64,000 nt of DNA, taken from Symsagittifera roscoffensis (taxonomy: Eukaryota; Xenacoelomorpha; Acoela; Convolutidae). This document shows positions 21,791-34,399 of the stretch, piece after piece; position 1 is the first letter of the stretch; every line of letters starts with the position of its first letter. A program made the position numbers and the translations under genes. The notes beneath the pieces were generated by a model. The model was given only the letters and a program-made list of their open reading frames with translations. It did no database searches and was not told the DNA's origin. The stretch lies in the NCBI RefSeq assembly GCF_963678635.1, contig NC_087065.1, positions 42,905,430-42,969,429 of the forward strand, read 5' to 3'.

Positions 21791-22351
21791 ATTTACCATC
21801 TGAAGTTTACCATCCAACTTTTTTCGATTTTTTAAACTAAAAATGTTTTTTTTTTAAGTTAAAAATATATTGGCCAGTAAAACTTAAAAGCTTTTAAAAA
21901 CGAATTTCTGAAATTTACCATCTGAAACTTACCATACCCTATTTTAATACATTAGGAATCCTATTCCTTATCCGTAGCTCTTGCATATCATAAATCGTAG
22001 AAGTTAGTTAAGAAACGCAAGTATCGGCAAACTCGAGCTCCAAAAAGCTCGGGCGCCAAATTTTATTTTGAAATTTACCATCTTACCATCTGAAACCTTA
22101 CCATTCCGTATTTTAATACATTAGGAATCCTATTCTCTATCCTAATGAGTTTTTAATTCCCTACCATGAAGTTCTCATACAAATTGGGAAATTCATGGAT
22201 AAGGAATAGGATTCCTAATGTATTAAAATAGGGTATGGTAAGTTTCAGATGGTAAGTTTCAGAAATTTGTTTTTAAAAGCTTTTAAGTTTTACTGGCCAA
22301 TATTTTTTTAACTTAAAAAAAACATTGGATGGTAAACTTCAGATGGTAAAC
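21791..22351. repeat. Foldback element: 155-183-bp inverted arms around a 223-bp spacer
   Basis: The left arm 21791-21973 is repeated in reverse complement at 22197-22351. Shared blocks are TTACCATCTGAAG, TTGGCCAGTAAAACTTAAAA, TACCCTATTTTAATACATTA and AATCCTATTCCTTATCC. A further partial direct copy of the inner half lies in the spacer (22070-22147). This resembles a non-autonomous foldback or MITE-like element. It has no ORF. Confidence 0.8.
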
Positions 22352-22632
22352 ATGGGAAATTCGTGCGCCGAAAAAAACTTACCATCTGAAACCTGCTACC
22401 TTAATACATTGGGAAACCTATTCCCTACCTTAATACCATGGGAAATCTATAGCCTATATTAATACATAGGGTGCTGACCGGATGCGCTAAACATGGGAAA
22501 TTCGTGCGCCGAAAAAAACTTACCATCTGAAACCTGCTACCTTAATACATTGAGAAACCTATTCCCTATCTTAATACCATGGGAAATCTATAGCCTATAT
22601 TAATACATAGGGTGCTGACCGGATGCTCTATA
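22351..22632 (+). repeat. 141-bp direct tandem duplication
   Basis: CATGGGAAATTCGTGCGCCG begins both copies, at 22351 and 22492. They extend through ...TACATAGGGTGCTGACCGGATG with very few differences. Each contains the TTACCATCTGAAAC motif of the neighbouring foldback, so the two repeats are related. Confidence 0.85.
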
Positions 22633-24447
22633 GCTTATGTTAATTATGGTTGAAAACAGTGCTAAAAACTATCCTTATAATTACTTCAGTGACAACTATA
22701 TATCGGATCCTGTAAAAATGGATTGATCTTTTCCTTGCCGTGAATAGCTCATACTCTGAAATGGAATTTTGGTTTGGGATCAATTTTAAACAATCAGTGC
22801 ATTACAGTGCTCAGAAAGGCAGTAAAAGTTGCTCTCAAGTTAACCTTTCTCCAAAAATTCTTGTGGAGACCGCACCCTCTTTTTCACCAATATTCTGTTT
22901 ATTGACGTTTTTTGCTGTATTGGAATTTTCGGCTGAGCCTTCCGGCAGAAGGGCACTTTTCAAAAAAACAACTACAAAATTGAGCTTTGTTTTATAGAAA
23001 AATCATGATTCAGTTAATTTCACATTGGATGAACCTAAAAAGCCCATTCCGCAAAAATTGAAGCAATAAGAGATAAAGATGAAGAGGAAATATTATTAGG
23101 TACTGAGGTTTTACTGAGCACAGCTTGTAAGACCTAGCGTCTTAGGAAAGAGCGAAAGAACCGATGCGTTCAATAAACGCTCATTGGATGATAAACAAAA
23201 GTGTTCATACTATTTTAACTATTTGTAAACTGTTCATAATTCGCTAATTTAATTAGGCCTTAGTTCAAAAATTTAATTTTTTTTACAAAATCAAAAAACA
23301 AATATTATTTTTGTCTTGTTGTCTGACTAGTTTTTTATATTTCATAGTATTGTAATTTAATATTCAAATATTTTCGCGCAGAATTATAAAGATGTACTAC
23401 TTTCATCTGTTAATTGGCTCAATTCCTCGGGACTAACTTTCGGGATCCTTGCAGCTCTGCATCTTCTTGAACAATCTAATCAACGTACTCCGAATTAGTG
23501 ATCTGATCTTTTCATTTTTGCAAATAATAATAAAAAACCCTATCAGTCAACAAATCAAACGCCAATCTGAAATATTCTCCGTACAAAAATAAAATTTGAA
23601 TCAAACACAACGATATGAAAACAACGATAGAAAATGAAGACAGATCAAGTTTTGATCACAATCTGGAGCTTCGAGTTATCTTGCAATCAATGGAATTGCT
23701 TTTGACTAGACAACTGGCATCATTGATCTAAGATTACACACAACGCGAAACTTGAGCTGAAGTACGCAGATCATTGAAACTAAGAAACTAATTTCATGAC
23801 GACTTTGAACAAACGTTGCCTACCAGGCCAATTTGTTCTCAAAACTCAATTTTAACAAGACAAGTAACTGCTGACAGTCTTTTTCTATCAATTCCACTGT
23901 ACGGCTCTTCTCTGACGAAACTGTAGAATATTAGTAGCTTTCTAGAAGAAATGAGATAAATGGATATGTGGAAATTTACAATATCAGCAAATTATTCAGA
24001 CCAGCTGTGTACACAATCTCTTAACACTAACACTTCCGCTTTAGACGCAAATAAATGATCTTCTATTTCTATTGAATCTCGTTGAAAAAAACTGACGAAC
24101 ACAATATTGTATTTTTTTAAATAATGTAGCAACAAACCGATTTTTGCGCTCAATAAAACGAGGATCAAAAACTTGAGAAACCATATTGTTTTTTGCACAG
24201 CCGCAATTACGAATTGGATTGATGCACACGACAAACAAATCCAAAGACTTCAAACAACAACAAGTTTGTGGAAAAAAAACAAGCGAACGATATTCAAGCA
24301 ACAATATGTGCAAATGACAGACATGCTGCGATTGTGCAAAGAGTCATAACATATGGACAATCTTCTAACAACGTGAAAAGAGACAAACATACTCTCCGAT
24401 AATTATGGGAATCCAAAAGATCAACAACAACAAAAACCACAACAACC

Positions 24448-24495
<48 letters not shown>

Positions 24496-26791
24496 GCAGC
24501 AGCAGCAGCAATATCATGAACAATTATTTAGAAAGATAGCTGGTTACTGTGCAAATGGCCTTAAAAGTACCAAAAAAACTTAACAAATGTTTGAACCATT
24601 TTTTTCTCTGAGTTGAATGATTGTAGGATTTAAAGAAACTACAACTCAGACTTATTTGACCGTCTTAATAGTACCGGCAAACTGAACAACAGTCCGAATA
24701 AAAAAGGTTTAGAAAAAAAATAGAAAACAAATTCAAAAAACCAAAAAAAATCAAAAACAGTTTCAAGTTTTTGCTAAAATTAATCCGAAAATTATTTTCA
24801 CTCGTAAAAAATCAAGTTGTTGCGGCCTACACCAAGCATGAATAAGTTACTTTAGATTTGCTGGCTCGCCTTTTTTTGCTTAAAAATTGACCAAAATCCA
24901 TAAACTGTTTTTTTTTTCACAAAATTCAAAAAGAAAGAACTATTCGCAATTTTCTAATGCCGCTCAAATCACAACTCGGAGATTTCAAAATGAGATATTC
25001 GACCTATACATATGAATGTTTGAAGTGCTTGACATGCGTGGAAAACAAAACCAAAGAAAAAACTCGAAAGCACGTCAATACAAAGATCCTCTCCATTTTA
25101 CAATCTTTTTGAGCTTAAGGCGACGGAAACACGTCAAAAAAATTTAAAAAGAGCCTTGTTTGGATTACTTGTGCTATTGCTTTGCAGAGCACATGCGGAT
25201 TCTAGGAAACGAGTTAAAGTTCGCGTTAAGACGACAAGATGGATCAGTGTAATTTGGATGAAATTTTCTGAAAAATTCATTTTGTCAGCTAGAATTTTTG
25301 AAAAACGCTGAAAAACGCAATTTTTAAGCCATATTTGATATAAAGTAGACAAAACAGCCAATCACAAAAAAAATCAGTCGAATAAAAAATGAAGAAGAAG
25401 CATCTGAACGCGAAAAGTTTTTGCAGTATGAAATTTATCTGGCAAATTGAGTGGAACCAGAAATTTCAGTGGTAGATTTATGACAGATCCGAACCAGAAA
25501 AATACAACGCAGAGATTATTTTTTATCACAACGCAGAGATAAAGTTTTGTTATAACGCAGAGGAGGTCAATTCTTTTAAATATTTGGTTACTTTTATCTC
25601 TGGTTTTCTAACGATCTTAGAAATTGTTCGTTAATGAAAAACATCGAAAGAGGGCGCATTATTGACATGAAGTTGAGAATTTGATTCATCGAAATTGTGA
25701 CACTATCAAATGATCCAATTTACCCGAGTAATATCCTGAAATTGTCTCAATTTTACTTAAGTAAAAAGTTTATATATATACGACGATCCAAAATCAAATT
25801 AATGTTTGTCGGTTCTTTTTGTAAAAAGCTATATTAAAAAATTGTTCAGAAGCTATCCAATGTCGACATCCAACACCGCGAAAAAGAACCTACAGTTACA
25901 GGAGGAGAATGAAAAATTTGATCAGTTCATTAAACAGTAGGACCAGCAATTACTTCAAGCTCAGAACCAGAAGAGACAGCTAACAAAGGCATAAAAGACG
26001 GCCTTAGACAACATCTTGCACTGTCGAAAATCAAAGAGTATCAGGGATTGTGTCTGCGCGACCCAATAATCAACCGAGTTTACGTAGAACAGATAGGACC
26101 AAGCATAATCGCCAATGATTTTGGTGGACACAAAGTGGACACAAAGTGGACACAAAGGTATAGCTGAGAGAGTAAATAAACTTAAATACAAAAACTTCTA
26201 CTAAATCAGTTTGTTCATTGGTGTGAAAGATGGTAATATCAGAAAAACTTGACCAAAAAGAAGCCATCGCACATTACTTAATTTTTACCCGAGCATAAAA
26301 AGTGTATGCACAATTACCACTGTTGGCGCTTTCAGAAAGGATTTGAGAGCAAACGTCAAAAAAATTAACCCTTCTTCTGGTTCGTTGCCAGTTGAAATTA
26401 AACTTCTCAATAACGCGCAGCTAAAAACAGCTGGATTGTCTCAGAAAAATCTGCATACCGATGGACTACTTCCATTTGATATTGGTGTTGAAATTCTTCT
26501 TCATTTGTTTCGTAACAGTGTCAGAAACAACAAAAAGAACAAATTCAAATTTTGTAAATATCTCAAGTGAACATAATCAAAAACGCGATGTTATCAGTTT
26601 TATTTTCTTCAGGAAAATATAAAGTTTCTACGTTCCGGAAATTACTTGTCACTGAAAATGTCTTTGTCTGAGCATATTTTACCGGATATGATAATTCTCG
26701 GGCCATTCCAACCGCAAAATAATTTCATTTTAATCATATGGAAAACTGCAATCACTCAGATACATCTCCATTGATAAGTTTTTGTGTCACC
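22633..26791. other. Decayed non-coding DNA upstream of the retroelement
   Basis: I find no intact gene. A broken coiled-coil-like frame starts at ATG 25860 (many K, Q, E, N) and meets TAG and TAA within ~45 codons. An 11-bp unit (GTGGACACAAA) occurs three times in tandem near 26124-26157. AACGCAGAG occurs three times near 25508-25562. Short frames such as 22740-22997 and 26343-26570 have no domain I recognise. Confidence 0.5.
24422..24511 (+). repeat. (CAA)n(CAG)n trinucleotide repeat
   Basis: About 90 bp of CAA units, ending in five CAG and one CAA. A frame without ATG, open from about 24371 to TAA near 24582, would read it as polyglutamine, followed by a short non-repetitive tail. It may be a relic exon but nothing around it supports a gene. 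Confidence 0.85.
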
Positions 26792-26795
26792 AATT
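26792..26795. repeat. Target-site duplication AATT, left copy
   Basis: AATT directly before the TGG of the 5' LTR; the same four bases follow the 3' LTR at 45704-45707. A 4-bp duplication is usual for many Gypsy integrases. Confidence 0.75.
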
Positions 26796-27205
26796 TGGAA
26801 TCTGATCTAAACTACATTTTATAATTGGATAAATTGGATATTTTACCACTCTAAAATATTTAATATTAACCAATCATAATCCATCTAACTAACAACCCAC
26901 TTATTTGTAAGTGCTGAAATTACTTGTAATTTCAGCACCAGAGAGATTTGAATTTAACTTAGAACTTAGTTGCCTCTCCAAGAGAACTTCAGCTGCCGCA
27001 ATAAACCAGTATACCCTAGATCTATTGAGCCTAGCAGAGACTAGTTAAACACCCTGAGACTAGTAAGTATAAGAGTAAGATTAGGATCGCTATTAGACTA
27101 AGAAGTTGCACGAATCTATCCGGCCGAAAATAAGATAGCGTGACGAGCAGACGGTGTACCCTATCCGAAATTACTCTATGAGTTAACCACATCGGTCCTA
27201 ACTCA
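26796..27205 (+). repeat. 5' LTR (410 bp)
   Basis: Matches 45294-45703 base for base except for five substitutions that I count by eye, with no length difference. It starts TGGAATC and ends AACTCA. A TATA-like TTTATAAT lies at ~26816-26823 and AATAAA at 27000-27005, fitting promoter and poly(A) signals. A 28-nt perfect palindrome (13-bp arms, 2-nt centre) is at 26911-26938. Confidence 0.95.
26911..26938. promoter_or_regulatory. Perfect LTR palindrome (13-bp arms), 5' copy
   Basis: Arms GTGCTGAAATTAC and GTAATTTCAGCAC with TT between. The same sequence, unchanged, is in the 3' LTR at 45409-45436. It lies between the TATA-like and AATAAA sequences, so it could be a factor-binding site or, if transcribed, an RNA hairpin. 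The role is inferred. Confidence 0.6.
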
Positions 27206-28892
27206 TCTGGTGCGACCATAAGTCTCGAATAGGACCTTAATAGCTTAGAACTAACCAAATATAAAATTTAGACAAAACATTTTCAAAATGTTACATGATA
27301 ATAACTTAATTGAAATGTCTCTACGACTCAATAGATCAGAGCCGATATTCCGAACGATACTAGAACTACCCGGAATTGGAAGAAGACTTCGGACAAGAGA
27401 CAATATACGACTAAGTAGAAACTTACCATTTAGTTTTATGGTTGTACGGCAAAAGCCAACACAAACTTTTGTATTTAGAATCTTATTAGCAATGAATTTA
27501 AATTTTCATTTGCAAACATAAAATTTTGAAGTAAATCTTCATGATCATTTCAGGCGCTAAACAAAATTATTAATGTACAATAACAATTGATAAAAAGATC
27601 TCAGATCGTTTTCTTAATTTCTGCAGTATTATGTAAAACATATTTGAAAAATATTTATTGAAAATAAAAATAAAAATTAGTAGCATGACAATAAATTGTT
27701 AGTAATGATAAATCATCCTGTTGTTCCAGCTTCATCACCTAAACATAACAGCAATCATAAGCTCACTAATATCATTGAAAAACTAAATCTTTTTATTCAA
27801 TAAATTTAAACCATTTTAAACTTAAATTTACCTAATTTTAAAAATCAAGATCATCAAGGCTTATCCTTGGATCTTAATAAATTTTCTATATCATTAAATT
27901 TAAAAACCTGATCATCAAGGCCTATCCTTGGATCAACAAGAACAATTTTGTTCTCCCCACCCACTTAGCAAGTGTCTAACGACCTCAAACTTTGATTCAC
28001 TATCCAACCTTTCCAAAAGACCCAGGACTAATAGAAATTTTTCAATAAAACTAACCATTCAAATTAAGATAAACAGTAAAGAACTTTGGTTATTCATCCT
28101 TCACTTGAACCCTCCTCTTACCAGACCCAGGATAGATCTTAGACTTAGTAAGTTTAAAACAGTATCTAACGAACTATTTGCGTTCTAATTATACCTGAGC
28201 CTTGTGGATCGATTTACTATTCTCCAACACTTGAACACAATCACTACCCCTAAGTAAGATTAAGTAAGTTAACACCTTAGCTTAGACTAGCCACGAGAAA
28301 GTAAAAAATCATTCTTCGGAATCGATAGACTTTTCTCTCCAACCCTGAACAAAAAGATCCAGGTTAAGCTAACCAAAAAATCGTAAGGACTAACAGTCTA
28401 AGGAAATAGAAATAACTAACAACTTCTTTCATCCCTCATCCTAAACCTTATGTCATTCAAAAACTTAGGAAATAAACAAACAATCGTTTTACACAACTAG
28501 GAAATAGATAACAAAAATATACGATCTTGTAATCACACCTCATACACAAGCAGTTGGATACATTAGAACAAAACGACAAACAATAAAAAGGAAAATTATA
28601 AACAAACAAAGAAAAATTACACGAAAAAGATTTTCAAAAATTAGAAACGCATTTTCTGAATCAGAAGCCAGCAGTTTAGACGAACTATACAAACTAAAAG
28701 AATCAATAGAGAAAAATTGTCCCATCCATGATTAATTATAATTTTCCGACTCAGAAACAACTTCAAATTCATCAAAAAGAGGAAAAAGAAGAATAAAAAA
28801 GCAATACAAACAAAATTCAGTACACTTGTATAATTGGAATCAACCAATTAGACACATCGATAGTTATATATTAACAGTCATCAAACGAAAAA
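27206..28892 (+). other. Retroelement 5' leader
   Basis: 1.7 kb between LTR and first gag ATG, long for a Gypsy element. It has short frames (27288-27521 and 27928-28188) with no known domain. Two copies of GATCATCAAGGC(T/C)TATCC lie 63 bp apart (27848 and 27911), each with a CAAGG...CCTTG hairpin. A consensus splice donor GTAAGT at 28264 could make a spliced env message. The packaging signal is probably here. Confidence 0.5.
27208..27225 (+). promoter_or_regulatory. Primer binding site
   Basis: TGGTGCGACCATAAGTCT starts 2 nt after the LTR, as expected for tRNA priming. TGG complements a tRNA CCA end. The reverse complement reads on into TTCGAGA, near the distance expected for a tRNA T-loop. 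I cannot assign the tRNA by eye. Confidence 0.6.
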
Positions 28893-29676
28893 ATGAGCCA
28901 CACTCAAAGTGACGATAGTCCAAATGACGAAGCAGTTTTTCCCTTTCTTATAGATTCACTCGATGATAGAGGACATCGCGATTTTTGCAAAAACTTACTC
29001 GTAAATTTGTTTGAACCAGGAATCAGCCCATGCAAACAAGAATTCCCAGATGTAAAAATCAAAAGACAAATAATTGAACTTTATTTGAAAGACATATGTA
29101 ATCTAACACAACAATATGGAATCTACACCATATAATTCAGCACACCAAATACAGCCCATCGTAAATATGTAATTCAAACAGACGATATTGAATTAGAATT
29201 TTCAAAAGTATTCATAGAACATATCAAAAGCCTACAATATCATAATTCACAAAGAGCAAACTCCATATTCACTAACGAAGTTTTTGCAATAATATATAGT
29301 TATATATCTATATTGGAAAAAACTGAAGTTCAAAGTATATCACCAACTGAAACATCCAGACATACAAAAGTACGAAATGAAATCACAATATTTTCAACAT
29401 TTCTTCATTTAATTCGCGAAAATTTCACTAAAGATGATAATTCACAACACACTAAACATGATTTACAAAAGATTTTAGTATGGTTTATAATAGATTATTT
29501 CACCCACAATTTAGATTTAATTTCACAAGGAAGAAAAAATTTTAGACCTCAAAATACAAATGACGACACTGTTCTTTCAGAACAATCAGACTACGTTTGG
29601 GACCCTTAATGGTCTCATCATGCATTTCTAAATATCCCACAAGCTATCTCAAGTCAAGCAATAAGTACAATATCTT
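28893..29676 (+). pseudogene. gag: gag N-terminal region (matrix-like), broken
   Basis: Frame opens at ATG 28893 (MSHTQSDDSPNDEAVFPF) and continues in one frame to 29676 apart from stops TAA at 29133 and TAA at 29607. The sequence between the stops is as coding-like as that around them (FLHLIRENFTKDDNSQ; WSHHAFLNIPQ), so these are interruptions of one gene. No known domain is recognised; position argues for the matrix part of Gag. Confidence 0.55.
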
Positions 29677-29699
29677 AACACAGAGATTATAAAAAAAGT

Positions 29700-30536
29700 A
29701 ATACCATTAACCATTGATGCAACACCATTGAATTATACTACATTTTTACCTGATACACGAAATAACAGTTTAAATTCGACCGTCATACATAATGAAAACC
29801 TTAATGGAACCAGAAATCTTACACAACAAGATATTCAAACACCATCACACTTCATAAATGAAGAAATCGTCCAAACAACAACAACAACTACACAACAGAG
29901 TATTTCACCAATACACCCCAATCTGACAACACCAAGAAATACAAATACATCACTAACACAAGTAACCTTACAATCAACTGTAAAACCTCCGGTTGCTCCA
30001 AAATATTCACATATCGATTATCAAACGTATAGACCAATGACAATACCGTCAAAAACACGAAAACCATTCATAAGAAATACCTTTGCAGAACACAATTATA
30101 ATTATGCTCACAAACCAAGAACAAACCAACCTCCCCGAAAAAACACACAAAATTTGAATCACGTATGTTCACATTATTGAAATCTCCCAAAAACATCGAC
30201 CAATTCAGTAAATTTTCCAGATAATCCACAACCTACACAGGATTATACTGAAAATTACCCATTCTTTCGGCAAAATAAAAATAAACAACATACACCATAT
30301 AATACAAACTATTTATCATCTGATGAAGATGATTATCACCAGCCAGATATTTTTGCACCATATACTAAAGAATATTGCACACAGAGACCGCGACAATTTC
30401 AACCATCTCAAAATATGAAAATTTACCCACAAAACCGAACAGATATACAAAATCCACAACAAATGCATATACAAAACCCTTTTAATACTTTAATACACAA
30501 TCTTTTCAACCAATACAACCACAAAATCCATCGTTA
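29700..30536 (+). pseudogene. gag: gag linker region, Gln/Asn/Thr/Pro-rich, broken
   Basis: A second frame, shifted relative to the upstream part, covers about 29700-30536 with one TGA at 30178. It is rich in Q, N, T and P and looks disordered, as Gag linkers often are. It hands over to the capsid-like frame at 30537 by another frameshift. Confidence 0.5.
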
Positions 30537-31206
30537 ATGCATTCTTATCAACCAACTCAAATGCAAAATAAAATACCGCTTCCATATTACCTTCAGCAAC
30601 ACGAAATAACAAAAAATCAACTTTCAATATTTTCACAAATGCTAAATGCCGCAGAATCACTACAGATGACAATGAATCCATACCTCATGGGTGGATCATC
30701 AATAACATCCAATAAACCACTGATGGTATTCACAGGAACATACCCTGAATATTCTGTAGAAGATTATCTATATGCAGTAACAGCAAATTTAATTTTAAAT
30801 ATAGGACCCGAACCAATTATTACGCCACTACATCAAAATTGGATACATACACGTACAGCACTAAAACAAACAACCCTAGATGGCGCAGCTCAAAAATGGT
30901 TTTCAATATTACCCATAGAAATAAAAATCAGACTGGAAAAGATTCACACAAGAATTTTCAAAAATGTTTGACTCTGAAAGAAACAAACTACACCAAAGAG
31001 TTTTTTGTAATGAAATTGGCAGATTACCAAATGAAACAATTAAACAATTAGCAGTATGTATAGAAACACAAGTTCGAAAAGCATACTCACTTAATACACA
31101 TGACTATAAAAACACAAAAATGACAGAAATTTTAATGATGACCTTAACACCTCAATTAAGGAATATAGCGATAAAAAAGAGTGCATCTCATTCTTCCTCA
31201 CTTTGA
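30537..31206 (+). pseudogene. gag: gag capsid domain
   Basis: Two frames, 30537-30971 and 30964-31206, together resemble Retrotrans_gag: FTGTYPEYSVEDYLYAV (start of the capsid fold), LDGAAQKWFSILP (the L.G.A..W motif), then LPNETIKQLAVCIETQVRKAY in the second frame. Gag capsid proteins build the particle shell. A frameshift near 30960 separates the parts, and a TGA at 31204 ends the second. Confidence 0.7.
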
Positions 31207-31263
31207 GAACCAGACTTAGATTTTAGAAAATAAGTAGATAAACCAGAACAAGTAGAAATCACA

Positions 31264-32465
31264 ATGAAGCTCGAAGAAACAGAAAATCTTAAACTACAAT
31301 ATGTTAATCGAATTGAAACAAATAGTACACATATAAATAACATACAGGAATCAGACACAGACCTGATTGAAAAAATCACTGAAATACTAAATATCTATGA
31401 AAAACATCCAAACTTTAAAGGCAAACCATCTTTCAAAAAATGGTGTAATTATTGCCAACGATACGGACACAGTATTTCCGAATGTAGACAAAAACAACAA
31501 GACAATCAGAATAAACCTCAAAAGCATAAAGAACCAAATAAATCGTTCTATCAATACATGAAAAAAGACCAAAATCTACCAAACAAATCATATATAGTAA
31601 TAACAGTTCAGGAAAACCACTTCCGAGCAACTCAAAATACTGAAGGAATCAATCACCATATAACTCAAGTTATAGAGGTAGATCACCCGAACGAGAAAAT
31701 ACACGAAATTTCTCACAAAATAGATATAACCGATCGAATAGCCAAAATAACCAAAATAACTATTCACGATCAAGTTCCAATACAACACAATTTGTTTCTG
31801 GATCCAGTTCCCAATCAAACCCAAGGAATAGACACTATTCCAATAATCAATCACGAAACTCATCATACAACAGAAGTAGAAACTATTCACATAATAGAAA
31901 TAGAAGTTATTCAAACAATCGAAATCAGAATTACCCGATCAATAGATCAAGAAATAATTCATATAATAGATCAAACTATCACAGATCAACTGATAATTAT
32001 CAAAACAGATCACGAAATAATCCACAAAATTGAAACTCAAGTTACAATAATCGATATAGAAATTATCCCCAATCACCACACAGGAATAATAACCCTTACC
32101 ATGATTCTAAACATCGATACAGAAGTAGCACACCAAAAAATCAAAGACACATTAATCAAGTGCAGACAAATGAAGAAACAACATCAGACCCCCCAGGTAT
32201 TGATGACACAGGAAGTAACGAATTACAAATAAATCATATAAATTGTGAATCATCAGATACAGGAAGTGATACAGATAATACCATCTCTGTCAATATGATA
32301 ACAGTCGAAAACGACTATGAACCTATCATATATGAACAACCTTTTACTTCACATATATATGAAAATCAATTGGAACTCCTTCACAATTACTATATTGGAC
32401 CCAGTGATACTACACAAACTACACAAGAAGTAAATGAAATTAACACGGTAATTAAACCCGATTAA
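31264..32465 (+). pseudogene. gag: gag nucleocapsid: CCHC zinc knuckle and RS/RN-rich tail
   Basis: The frame from 31264 has a perfect CCHC knuckle, CNYCQRYGHSISEC (31444-31485), which binds RNA. After about 31630 that frame becomes an odd Ile/His/Thr-rich run that is not real. Shifting frame gives a tract rich in Asn, Arg, Ser and Tyr that joins the 32160-32465 frame and is far more plausible as an RNA-binding tail. Breaks: a frameshift near 31640-31680 and a TGA near 32030. Confidence 0.65.
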
Positions 32466-32557
32466 AAAGATGAAACACAATGCTCAAACACCAAACAAAT
32501 TTATCAAAATATACAAAAAGAACAACCCAGTGAAAAATTTGGACATTTCCATTTCTC

Positions 32558-33040
32558 TTGGAAAGCCCAAGAAACAAAGAATTTCAACCACCAGATCTTG
32601 AAATTGATTTTTTAATTGACTCAGGAGCAGAATCAAATATAATTAATATTCTCACATGGAATGAAATCAAAACATTACATCCAAAATTAACGCCTCTTGC
32701 AACCTCTAGTAAGCTAGCAACAGCACAAGGATCAACATTAGTAAATTATTGAAAAATCCAATTATTCCTTCTCCCCACGAGAACAATGGAACAAAACAAA
32801 ATTTTAAACAAACCGTTTAAACAAGTATTTCATATTACTGATATTAAGCACAATATCATTGGCATACCATTTATATCTAAATATATACCAACAATCAACA
32901 TCTTAAATTATAAAATACAAATCAAAGATAAGTACACAAAAACAAAAAATACAGCCCTAACATTCTTCCAACGAATAAACAAACAATCACCATTCTTCTC
33001 AAAATTTTACGCAATTTACAATCAACAACGAAACACCTGA
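32558..33040 (+). pseudogene. pol: pol: retropepsin (aspartic protease)
   Basis: One frame with a TGA at 32750. It has the active-site box FLIDSGAESNIIN, and after the stop NIIGIPFISKY, which fits the second conserved ILG-like box. Retropepsins cut Gag and Pol polyproteins as dimers. The sequence just before the stop (LATAQGSTLVNY) looks like the flap area. Confidence 0.75.
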
Positions 33041-33191
33041 AACCACTATCAGGGAATATATATATTTTTTTTCAATAAAACAAGTTCACCAGTATGATAA
33101 AAGTCAAAATTAACAACAACTTTTTATATCAGACTTCGAATTTAAACCTGTTCACAAATTTTTCCAAATCACGATCTCATCCATCAAATAT

Positions 33192-33383
33192 TTGAAAAAC
33201 ACAAATTCCGACATCATTTCGTTACACGTGTATAACAATACACCATATCAAGTAACATTACCCTTAGGACTTTTAGGATATTGTGAAACAAATGCTACAA
33301 TTTCACCTATAAATGAAGTAGCCTACCGCGTTAGTAGTATATATACTCCATTTATTAGATATTTGCCAATCCACAATTCTTGA
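33192..33383 (+). pseudogene. pol: pol: PR-RT connector
   Basis: A 63-codon frame with YQVTLPLGLLGYCETNATI, similar to the connector before RT in Gypsy polyproteins. It is shifted in frame from the flanking PR and RT parts. Confidence 0.4.
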
Positions 33384-33513
33384 CGAAGAATTATCCATAA
33401 ATAATATAATAAGTAATGAAAAAAGAAACACAGATTACTTCACAAAAACACCATATTTTAAACCAACATTCAATATAACAAATTACACAAAAGAACAACA
33501 AAAATGTTTAACA

Positions 33514-34360
33514 ATGTTTAATTTTGAACATTCACAAAATACACAAACCGAATTTGAAAAATTAGCAAAGCAACTGTTAAAAAATTCAACAGTCTACGCA
33601 ACATCAAAATTTGACGTTGGAAAAATCAGTTCATCACTTCATCTCCCGTTGAAACCCGTCGCAGTTTTAAAAAAACAAAGGGCCAGTAAAGTACCAATTC
33701 ACTTACACGACAAAGTAAATAGATTACTTGACATCTTAGAACAATACAAAAGTATCTCACCAGTAAATAAGGAAGAACAACCAAAAGGTAACACTTTTAT
33801 CAACCCTGTTATCATTCTAGCAAAAGGCGAATCACTAAAAATAATTTTAGACGCTAGATATCTCAATTCACTAATTGATGAATCAAAATGCAATTGGCCT
33901 ATTGAACCAATACAAGTTATCTTAACAAAGATAAATGGAAAATATATTACAACCGCAGATATGAATAGTGCATACAATCAAATGCCACTAGATGAACAAT
34001 CACGACGTTTAACACAATTTGTTATTGGAAATCAACAATATTAATTTAACCGCTTATTCTATGGAATATCCATAGGACCAGCAGCTTTTTCAGCTTTTAT
34101 GAGTAAATTTTTTAGACCACTAATACTCATGAAAAAAAGCAATCACCTATTTAGACGATGTTTGTATGCAATCACAAACCAAAGAAGAAATGTTTACAGT
34201 TTTAGAACAGTATCATGAAATACTTCAGAACAAAAATCTGAAGCCCGCTCCCGATAAATCACACTTCTTTCTAACACGAGTTAAATTTTTAGGACATAAT
34301 ATTGAACGAAACACTATCACTCCATTAAAATCACGCATTGAAGCTATTCAAAAACTTTAG
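33514..34360 (+). pseudogene. pol: pol: reverse transcriptase
   Basis: The first frame (33514-34044) has FINPVIILAKGESLKIILDA, DARYLN and ITTADMNSAYNQMPL, the early RT motifs. A TAA at 34042 and a frameshift near 34137 follow. The catalytic YLDD is read in the frame that continues as 34166-34360, with KSHFFLTRVKFLGHNI, the usual KC.F....V.FLGH box. The family makes DNA from element RNA. The breaks make this copy non-functional. Confidence 0.85.
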
Positions 34361-34399
34361 CCACCAACAAACAAAAAGAAAATCCAAGAATTCCTTGGA

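Noticed and set aside
31640-32232. Long Ile/His/Thr-rich end of the frame starting at 31264
   Set aside because: It is an out-of-frame reading; the shifted frame gives a Ser/Arg/Asn/Tyr-rich tail that joins the next coding frame.
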